Assembly: GCF_932526225.1 (NCBI RefSeq)
Contig: NC_064035.1
Coordinates: forward strand, 13,150,566-13,214,565
DNA length: 64,000 bases
Source: Nematostella vectensis
Taxonomy: Eukaryota; Cnidaria; Anthozoa; Actiniaria; Edwardsiidae
Reading direction: 5' to 3'
In this document: one piece after another, positions 56,802-64,000 of the stretch
Position numbering within the stretch: position 1 is the stretch's first letter
How the letters are laid out: each line of letters begins with the position of its first letter
Made by a program: the position numbers and the translations under genes
Notes under the pieces: model-generated
Databases searched by the model: none
Told to the model about the DNA's origin: nothing
What the model saw: only the letters and a program-made list of their open reading frames with translations

Positions 56802-58511
56802 ATGGCCTCGGAAGACGGCTTGTTATTTTGTGTTCCTGACTTCCCGACTAAGGTTTTCTCAAGCCTCAACGAACTCAGAAGTGAAGAGAAACTCTGTGAT
56901 GTTACTCTTGTCGTGAAAGATCGCAGTTTGGTTTCCCATCGTGTCGTTCTAGCGGCTGCGAGCCCCTACTTCAATGCCATGTTTACTGGTGACATGCTGG
57001 AAAGCAGACTGCAAAAAGTCACTTTACATGGAATCGAGTTTGCTGCCTTGGAGGAGCTGATAAACTTTTGCTACACTGGCAGGACAGAGATACATGTCGA
57101 GAATGTTCAAAGTCTTATGTGTGCATCCAGTTTACTGCAGTTATCAAACGTGAAACAGGCTTGTGTTGAGTTCTTACATCGAGCCCTTCACCCTGCCAAC
57201 TGTCTGGGGATAAGAAGCTTCGCTGATACCTTTTGCTGTGGAGATCTTGTTCAAGCAGCCGATGTGTTTGCACTAAAGAATTTCTCCGAGGTCTCGCAGA
57301 GTGAGGAATTCCAAGCCTTAGCTCCAGACGAAGTTGTAGCGCTGATATCGAGTGAGGAGCTCAATGTTCGTGCAGAGGAAGAAGTCTTCGAGGCCGTCAT
57401 GTTTTGGTTGAAAAAAGATCTTGATGAGCGCAGAGACTTTCTTTCCGAACTTTTAAAACATGTTCGCCTACCGCTAGTCCGACCACAGTTTCTATGCGAT
57501 CGAATTGCCACCGAAGATTTAGTAAGAAATAGCCTTGCATGCAGAGATTTGATTGATGAAGCCAAGGATTTTTTGCTTCTGCCAGAGAGAAGGTCGAAGT
57601 TGCAGTCTTCACGTACGAAACCTAGAAAGTGCAGTGAAGCAGCGGGCTTGATATATGCAATAGGAGGGTTAAACTCATCTGGAGAAGCGCTCTGTTCAGT
57701 AGAGACATTTGACATGCTATCATGTCAGTGGTCACCCACATCTCCTATGAACACCCTGCGTACTCGTGTGGGTGTTGCTGTCCTAGATAACAGGCTGTAC
57801 GCTCTGGGTGGTTTTGATGGACATAAAAGGCTAAGCACTGTAGAGTTCTATAACCCTGTTTTAGATAAGTGGATTCCTGCCGCACCAATGAATACACGGC
57901 GTAGCGCGCTAGGGGCAGCTACTGTCAATGGAAAGATCTATGTTGTGGGAGGATATGATGGTCACATTTCCCTCAGCACAATGGAGTGTTACTCAGCTAC
58001 AGCCAATTCCTGGTCATTCCTGGCACCCATGTCTACACTCCGTAGTGCTGCAGGCGTTACTGAATTGAATGGCAAGCTGTTTGTGATTGGCGGTCACAAT
58101 GGACTGTCAATTTTCAGCTCAGTGGAAGTCTATGACCCCCAGACAGACAAGTGGGGCCCTGGAGCATCCCTTCTAATGCGTAGATGCCGTGTTGGCGTGG
58201 CAACCCTTAATAGCTGCATCTATGTTTGCGGTGGTTATGATGGAAGCTCGTTTTTAAACACTGTAGAGTGCTATGATCCTCAGACACAGCAATGGAGCTT
58301 TGTGGCTCCAATGAATACCCGTCGCAGCAGAGTTGCAGTGGTTGCTTTGGGCAACTGTCTCTATGCTATTGGAGGGTACGATGGCCTTACTAATCTGAAC
58401 ACAGTGGAGTGTTTTGATCCTAGAGCCAATCGCTGGAGCTTTGTCAGCCCCATGTGCAAGCATCAGGGAGGGGTAGGGGCTGGGGTTTTACCAAGGGGAC
58501 CTTTTGTCTAG
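56802..58511 (+). CDS. KLHL18: kelch-like protein 18 (BTB-BACK-kelch CUL3 adaptor)
   Basis: Single-exon ORF of 569 residues (human KLHL18: 574). The ATG at 56802 is in a good context (aacatgg). The BTB domain spans about 20-125 (LCDVTLVV, HRVVLAAASPYFNAMFTGDM). The BACK domain spans about 130-235 (LHPANCLGIRSFADTFCCGD, VSQSEEFQAL, RLPLVRPQFL). Six kelch repeats span about 285-565 with GG doublets (YAIGGLNSSG, YALGGFDGHK, YVVGGYDGHI, FVIGGHNGLS, YVCGGYDGSS, YAIGGYDGLT). Signature stretches shared with KLHL18 are LHPANCLGIR, EELNVRAEEEVFEA, LIDEAKDFLLLPERR, AGLIYAIGGLNS and the HQGGVGAGVLP end. The family recruits substrates to CUL3 ubiquitin ligase; human KLHL18 has been linked to Aurora A and mitotic entry. 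It is intronless here, unlike its neighbours. Poly(A) hexamers lie at 59279-59284 and 59357-59362. Confidence 0.95.
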   Translation: MASEDGLLFCVPDFPTKVFSSLNELRSEEKLCDVTLVVKDRSLVSHRVVLAAASPYFNAMFTGDMLESRLQKVTLHGIEFAALEELINFCYTGRTEIHVENVQSLMCASSLLQLSNVKQACVEFLHRALHPANCLGIRSFADTFCCGDLVQAADVFALKNFSEVSQSEEFQALAPDEVVALISSEELNVRAEEEVFEAVMFWLKKDLDERRDFLSELLKHVRLPLVRPQFLCDRIATEDLVRNSLACRDLIDEAKDFLLLPERRSKLQSSRTKPRKCSEAAGLIYAIGGLNSSGEALCSVETFDMLSCQWSPTSPMNTLRTRVGVAVLDNRLYALGGFDGHKRLSTVEFYNPVLDKWIPAAPMNTRRSALGAATVNGKIYVVGGYDGHISLSTMECYSATANSWSFLAPMSTLRSAAGVTELNGKLFVIGGHNGLSIFSSVEVYDPQTDKWGPGASLLMRRCRVGVATLNSCIYVCGGYDGSSFLNTVECYDPQTQQWSFVAPMNTRRSRVAVVALGNCLYAIGGYDGLTNLNTVECFDPRANRWSFVSPMCKHQGGVGAGVLPRGPFV

Positions 58512-59684
58512 AGATACAGATTTAAGAACAATCAACTTTTGTTGAGTTATAGACAGTTTAGAAATGTTTAATTCTGCTTTCCATGTGGAAAGTTTTACAG
58601 TATTGATTTACAGAAAAACAACATCAATGGATTTCAAAGTACCTTTTGTTCAGTATGGGAACACACAAATTTCATTGGCTAGGACAGAGGGCACAATGAG
58701 TATGCAAGCCTTGTGAAGTCACACCTAACCTTTGCCTAAAAGTATTTTTGTCTTGTATTGTAACAAGAAATATCCTGCTCTTCTTCAGAAGAATGACTCC
58801 TGAATTTGAAGAGAATGTAAATTCAGCTACGATAGAGTAGGCTAACCCTAGCAAATAACCGTCTTAGACTCAAAATGACCTTTTAGGCACTTGTGAAATG
58901 ATCTCATATGAAGGCTCCGGATATCCAAAATATGATATCTCAAATGATAGCTCGGGGTACCACAGTAAAATGATATCTCAAATGATAACGCTGGGTACTG
59001 TGATAATATATCTTAAATGATAGCTCTGGGTACCATGGTAATGTGATACCCCTATAATGGTGCACTTTTTCCCTAAAATGAAATGTGGACAGATCAATAA
59101 GAATTTGCAACAAGGCAGTATAATACAAAAGCTCTATGAGTATTATATTTTAAAAAATACAAAACAAAGCAGGATTGGATATTTACAAAATCCTGGACAT
59201 AAAAAAAATTAATAATTAGTATGTATTTACTTGGATTTTCAAGTTTGAATACCAAATCGACATTTTTGCACACTGTTTAATAAACATATAGTTATGAAAT
59301 TCTAATAAAATTTGTTGACCATGTATTTATGCATTTTAAAAATAGGTTAAACAAGGAATAAAGTTTGTCCAAAATTTAAAATTCATGCTTTGATTCATTG
59401 ATTGTTAGAGTGTTGCTATTCACATGCTACAGGAGGTCATTCACAAAGACAATCAATAGTAGCAGACCAAGGATTGAGCCTTTAGGAATGCAACATGAAG
59501 CAAGAGGTGTGGCGGTTATTTTTTCTATCGATAAACAAAGATACCAGTTTCTACTTAAACAAAAAGATCTCATTTTTGCGTGCATCTGTCCTCTAATAGA
59601 TGCACTGATGATGTCACATCGTGTCATGAACAAAAAAGTATGGCACTGACGATTGGTTGTTGCCATGGAACTGGCTGATGTTGC
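58512..59684. other. KLHL18 3' UTR and convergent spacer
   Basis: Includes three imperfect ~45-bp repeats around 58950-59035 (atctcaaatgatagctcggg tacc) and the dispersed repeat at 59565-59650. No exon seen. It separates the plus-strand KLHL18 from the minus-strand PAN-EGF gene, which end towards each other. Confidence 0.6.
59565..59650. repeat. dispersed repeat, copy 2 (partner at 1725-1812)
   Basis: Carries gatctcatttttgcgtgcat, ctgtcctctaatagatgc and cacatcgtgtcatgaacaaa, matching 1725-1812 in order and orientation. Confidence 0.75.
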
Positions 59685-61838
59685 CTAGGTACTGGTGGGT
59701 GTTGCTGTTGCACTTGCTGATGTTGCCGTGGTACTTGCAGGTGTTGCCATGGTACTAGTTAGTGTTGCCATGGTACTGATGGGTGTTGCGGTGGTAATGG
59801 CTGATGTTGCCATGGTACTGGTTGATGTTGCCGTGGTATTGGCTGATGTCGCCATGGTACTGGCTGATATTGCCGTGGTATTGGCTGATGTCGCCATGGT
59901 ACTGGCTGATATTGCCGTGGTATTGGCTGATGCTGGCATGGTAGCTGGTGAAATAAAGATCTTTTCAGCTTGATGTTCATTATCTGTCTAAAACACTACT
60001 GCTGCTTTTACCTTCAGTGCATGTACTGCCCACTTGCGAATACCCAGCAGCACATTGACAGGAGTAGGAGCCGTATGTATTGACACATGCATAAAGCGAC
60101 ACATTGCCGCACACACCCTTGGTCCTGCATTCATCTTTGTCTATTAGAAACAAGTAAGCTTAGTCACATACTTTTCTACTTGGCATATCAGAAGGGTGTC
60201 CTATATTGGTAAGAGAAATAAGTAAACAAGTCACCTATTCTACTAGGCATAAAGAGGGCAAACTGTGTCAAGGGGAGGGGAGGGGCTGGAAACAAAGCAT
60301 GATGTAGTATCACGCATGCGCATACCATCGTCACATCTTGATCCTTGGTATCCTTGTGCGCACAAGCATCTGAAACCTTTGCTGGTAAAGCCAACATGGC
60401 ATGTTGCACCATTCTTGCATGGCGTTGAGAGACATGGATTCTGTGCAAAAATAAAAAATATCATCTTTACGAGAGGTTGGTGGTGGTGGGGGAGGGTTTG
60501 TGAATGTTTTAATAATCACACTTGTCTCTCAATTGACGACCTTTTTCTGGACGTAGCAGTGGTTGGACACTGGGGATGCATGCCTCTATATTTTCAAAAA
60601 TGTATAAGGACAAGACCAATAGGGGCGTGGCTGTGTCCCCCAATTTTTTTTTTCAGTTTCTGTAGCGTGCCCCCAACTGCTTTGAGGCCTGCTACAGATC
60701 TGTTTTTTGTTTTAAGTAAAAGAAAATCATTTTGTACTTGTACATTTTATACTCCCTAGTGGAATAAGTGTGTGTGTGTGTGGGGGTGGGTGGGGGGGGG
60801 TGTGAAAAGTTTGGCTTTAGAATGGTACGCTATTATTATTATTATTATTATTTTCTTTTTTCTTCATTCAACGTATCTAAGATAGTCGCGGATTCAACGA
60901 GAAACGCCTACTTCTAAACGATCTGCAAAAAGTAACTGAAAAAGAAAGGCCCGTGCAGTGTCGACTCCTTATAGCCCCATGTTCACGTAAGAGATAAATC
61001 TCTCGTTGGACTAGCTTCAGCTCTGTCCCTCTTATCCTTATTTTTATCGACTTGTTATACCTTTTGCATTGCAAATAAGCGGCCACTTTCGAATAAGCGA
61101 CCAGAACTCTTATTCAACCACCCTCTCAACCCGAACAAACCAACATGAAAAATAAACGAACAAAACAGGGCGCTATAGAACTGCAGTAAGCTCACAGATT
61201 TGAATCCACGATACATAAATCCCATTTTGCTTTGCAGCACTGTTTCTTCATCGTTGATAGCGCCGTTCAGCTCACACTGTCTCAGCCCGTTTACTTGTGG
61301 CCCCAAGTTGACTGAAAGACATTCATGGTTCGTATAGCACTTTACGCGGCATTCAAACTCCGAGAAGACAGCGTATGTTGCTAAGACTGCGCCGGTCAAG
61401 ACCTTATCCTCTTGAACAGCCCCAAAATTCGCTTTTCGGCAATCTTCTGTGAAAGGAAAATTTTTGTTACAAAAAAGTGAAGCGATTTTAAATTATTTAA
61501 AGCGAAAAATAACTCGAAGGTTTAAAAAACTAGGTTTTCTGGAACTGAACACAAACTTTATTCACAAAGTTATCAGCGAATACTTTTGGTAAACGATTCA
61601 GATTCAAATACAGCTCACAATATTCGAATCAATAGAGAAAAATAATCCAGTTTCAACAAGGAAAGATTAAAAGTGGTCGCATGTAGTATAGTAAGCGTAC
61701 AAAATTGCGAATAAACACTACTACGCATGTAGTATAGTAAGCGTACAAAATTGCGAATAAACAGTTACCTGCTAATACTTGTTTTCTTCCAATATTCAAG
61801 GCGAAAAACGCGAATATCAACCAAATCCACGTTCTCAT
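59685..61838 (-). CDS. secreted PAN-EGF-EGF protein with mucin-like repeat tail
   Basis: Five exons on the minus strand: 61838-61769, 61446-61196, 60440-60326, 60134-60012, 59944-59685; 272 residues, phases 1, 0, 1, 1 match. Exon 1 is a signal peptide (MRTWIWLIFAFFALNIG). Exon 2 is a PAN/apple-like domain (EDCRKANFG ... FSEFECRVKCYTNHECLSVN ... QCELNG ... GFMYRGFKS). Exon 3 is an EGF domain (NPCLSTPCKNGATC ... CLCAQGYQGSRCD). Exon 4 is a calcium-binding EGF domain (DECRTKGVCG ... NTYGSYSCQCAAGYS). Exon 5 encodes about 85 residues of Ser/Thr/Ala/Met repeats (SANTTAISASTMAT), probably O-glycosylated, ending at TAG. Exon 5 is the least certain: it rests on the acceptor tttatttcaccag and the matching phase. 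PAN plus EGF combinations are common in cnidarian secreted proteins. No transmembrane segment is seen. Function unknown. Confidence 0.72.
59690..59945 (-). repeat. 24-bp coding minisatellite (Ser/Thr-rich)
   Basis: About ten 24-bp units such as gatgttgccatggtactggc on the plus strand. In the frame demanded by the upstream exon's phase they encode xTSANTTA/ISASTMAT-like octapeptides. The repeat continues past the TAG at 59685-59687 for at least one more unit, so the stop lies inside the array. Confidence 0.85.
61676..61765. repeat. 45-bp duplication beside the PAN-EGF exon 1 donor
   Basis: Two near-identical copies of cgcatgtagtatagtaagcg tacaaaattgcgaataaaca. The right copy abuts the exon 1 donor (agttac, i.e. 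GTAACT on the minus strand) and includes its first bases. Confidence 0.88.
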
Positions 61839-63046
61839 GATTATAATATGACAATCTAAACTGCTTTACAGTAGCAATTCCCGTCCCGTTGCGAACAGGC
61901 CCTCCAGGACTCTTTGAACGTTACTAACCATATTTCACTTAAACAAAACATTTCTATATTAACAACTACTGAAATTGTTCGCCTTCTTTGATTAAAACTC
62001 ATTGTGTCCTTTTCGCCTCCCGCTGTAGAGAGTCTATGATCGTTTTTTTAATATCGGTCATATTTCGGGTCTTCAGCTGTTCGTCTTTTTCATGAGATGC
62101 AAAATTTTCCCATTCAGAAAATCTAATTACTAAATTAAATTTACTAAATTCATTTAATGTAATAAAAACTTTAGGGTTTGACATATTAGGGTTTGATTTT
62201 GTTTTGAAAATTATATATCTATATCAAGGATTCTAATTTTTGGCTTTTATTGAATCTTCATAACTCTTTTTTGTACTGTGTTAATCCATTCTAACCTTAA
62301 CAACAATTCGTGTGGCTTATGGGAGCATAAACAATATTAATTAATAAAATATTTCAATATTGCACAATGGAATGCAAAGCCAGATTATAATATGAAATGA
62401 ATAGAAAAACTACAGACAAATGCAGAATTAACTAGGCGGTATGCGTAGCCGTGGTATCTGTTATCATCACAAGATTTAAAATGTTTGTGATGTCAACATG
62501 GTATGAAGAGCTGCCACTCCAAACGTCAGGAAATTATTCTATTTTCACAGAGGCGTAAAACATGCTATTTCACTTGTGTTGGTTTATATACAAGATTATT
62601 ATCGTCAAAGTTTATACCAAACTCTCTTCTGGATACTTAGTAACGCTCTGTGTAAACAGCGCGAAAACCAGCAAACTCGAAAACAGCCACCATTTGCAAC
62701 CTCGTTCCAAGGGCCTTCTTCTTTTCCAGTTCTTTCACCCTCGCCCCCCCCCCCCTTTTTCCATATGATACCTATGACTGCGTACCCACTTAGAAAAACC
62801 AGGGTATGCCTTTGATGTTGGCGATGTTTGTACACCGTGTTGGGAGATGCTACGAGGAAGTTCGCAATCATTCCCCTTGTGGTCAGAGGAGCGAGCCGGT
62901 GCCACTGTTATTTGCACGGGTCTTTTAATATATGAAATATCCCATAATCGATACCGAGTGACCCCATAGCCTAGGCCGAATAGAATTGACTATGGCGTGT
63001 TTGAGGTGTGCAGATCTCGAAGACGTCGAAGGGGGAAGCGAACTTT
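61839..63046. other. spacer between the PAN-EGF gene and TUT1
   Basis: AT-rich from 61900 to 62500. It contains the diverged dispersed repeat at 62735-62830. It should include the PAN-EGF promoter and the TUT1 3' UTR. No exon seen. Confidence 0.55.
62735..62830. repeat. dispersed repeat family, member 4 (partial)
   Basis: Shares tttttccatatgatacctat, gactgcgtaccc and a poly-C stretch with the members at 38183 and 42103. Only one end is recognisable. Confidence 0.6.
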
Positions 63047-64000
63047 TCAGGGATCTTTTTCGTAGCGTCTATAATACATCCCTACCACTTTCTTTTTGAA
63101 AAGTGCGTAAAAGTTTCCAAACGTACCAAAACCTTGGCTTCTCACGTGGTGGAGGTAGAATGAGGCCCTTGGTCTATCTTGATCGGCCTTGTGTTTATAA
63201 ACCAGCCTGAAGACTAACACTGGAAGTGCGGTACCACGTGAGCTTGAAGGGGATACGTCGCCATCTACAGAAGGAGATTCACCCTGAAGATGACTCTTCT
63301 CCTGCGAACCATCTCGTTCAGCAATTATCCTCCGCCGCTGCCTCCTAGAGTGTGTCCATGTGTTTTCCCAAGCAGTGCATGTTGCAATAAGGAGGATTGA
63401 GTCTGGAAATTTTTCAATGCATTCGACTTTGCTGCTTGGAAAACGCTCCGGATTATCCAAAGTAGAATCAGAGGATGTTAAAACCTCATTTAAAAGTCCA
63501 TCTTTATCTTGAAGTTCTTTCGATGTAATTTCCGTTTTCTCGACCTCATAGTGAACCTTAAGGTCTTCCGTCAAGAACCGCAGTACATCTCTTAACAGAT
63601 CATCCTCAGAAGTAAAATCAGGAGAGTCCTTACCTACAGCTAAAGGCACATCAAACGAACATTGCTCAAGCTTCCTTGCCCTCGTCTCACCACACGACGT
63701 TGTCAACAATGCAATGATACCTTTGGTGTCTCGAAAGTATTCCAGAGGGCAAATCCTCTTGCAAACCTCTCTCGCAGTCATCATGTACTTGATTAAGTCC
63801 TTTAGAGCCATAGTGCTTAAACTGCGAGTCACATTGTGTGATAACTCAAATGGGTCTTGTACACAAAAGTCGGTCAAATCGAATTCCACGATCTTTGGCA
63901 ATGACATGGCGTTGTCACCTTTTGTGCGACTCCTCATTACTTCTTGTAGTTCTTCTTGGATGGCCAACTTCGTACAATGCTGTCCCGTACGTATATTGAC
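63047..64000 (-). CDS. TUT1: TUT1 / Star-PAP-like terminal uridylyltransferase, C-terminal part
   Basis: The minus-strand frame is open from the window edge for 317 codons to a TGA at 63047-63049, so the 5' part is outside the window. The leading residues (VNIRTGQHCTK) are still in frame, so no start codon is assigned. The stretch DFCVQDPFELSHNVTRSL is the diagnostic C-terminal end of the PAP-associated domain in TUT1. It is followed by a long poorly conserved region and a C-terminal segment (LVFRLVYKHK ... GTFGNFYALFKK) in the place of the KA-1-like RNA-binding domain. By family the enzyme adds the 3' oligo-U of U6 snRNA in the nucleus and can polyadenylate some mRNAs. The catalytic Asp residues lie upstream and cannot be checked. 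Confidence 0.82.
   Translation of the reverse strand, partial: VNIRTGQHCTKLAIQEELQEVMRSRTKGDNAMSLPKIVEFDLTDFCVQDPFELSHNVTRSLSTMALKDLIKYMMTAREVCKRICPLEYFRDTKGIIALLTTSCGETRARKLEQCSFDVPLAVGKDSPDFTSEDDLLRDVLRFLTEDLKVHYEVEKTEITSKELQDKDGLLNEVLTSSDSTLDNPERFPSSKVECIEKFPDSILLIATCTAWENTWTHSRRQRRRIIAERDGSQEKSHLQGESPSVDGDVSPSSSRGTALPVLVFRLVYKHKADQDRPRASFYLHHVRSQGFGTFGNFYALFKKKVVGMYYRRYEKDP

Noticed and set aside
57251..57715. 154-codon minus-strand ORF
   Set aside because: Shadow of the KLHL18 coding exon; codon content fits the plus-strand protein.

Overview
This window is nuclear DNA from an animal with intron-rich genes. It has GT-AG introns, short exons, dispersed terminal-inverted-repeat (TIR) elements and many minisatellites. 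The gene set (activin type II receptor, GULP/CED-6, an alpha integrin that resembles vertebrate alpha-V/5/8, SPARC without an acidic N-terminal module, a Nop6-like RRM protein, KLHL18, TUT1) together with this architecture suggests an anthozoan cnidarian, most likely the sea anemone Nematostella vectensis. The species call is inference and could not be tested here.

Layout. 1-1044: a 36-bp minisatellite followed by one orphan 3' exon of an unrecognised gene. 1045-9559: no gene seen; TIR elements and short arrays. 9560-15301 (+): activin receptor type-2, six exons. 15302-20588: no gene; a 60-bp tandem array next to a 1.1-kb TIR element. 20589-28215 (+): GULP/CED-6 engulfment adaptor, nine exons. 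29690-46211 (+): integrin alpha subunit, 32 exons, complete from signal peptide to the GFFKR tail. 46925-50638 (-): SPARC, five exons, tail-to-tail with the integrin. 51669-55583 (+): Nop6-like RRM protein, six exons, head-to-head with SPARC. 56802-58511 (+): KLHL18, one exon. 59685-61838 (-): secreted PAN-EGF-EGF protein with a mucin-like repeat tail, five exons. 63047-64000 (-): 3' part of TUT1 (Star-PAP / U6 TUTase), cut by the window edge. All multi-exon models were assembled by hand; intron phases match at every junction.

How the genes relate. The centre of the window holds cell-surface and matrix genes: an integrin alpha chain, a SPARC matricellular protein and the phagocytic adaptor GULP. 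GULP and an alpha-V-type integrin are also close together on human chromosome 2q32, with ACVR2A further away on the same arm, so this may be retained ancient linkage.

Most unusual feature. At least six places in the integrin gene and two in SPARC carry tandem arrays whose repeat unit is a copy of the adjacent exon-intron junction: exon end plus 5' splice site, or 3' splice site plus exon start. The introns appear to have grown by repeated duplication of their own splice sites, which leaves dozens of decoy splice sites beside the real ones. The best examples are at 34134-35060, 37440-37992, 38843-39830, 45324-45560 and 48150-48856.
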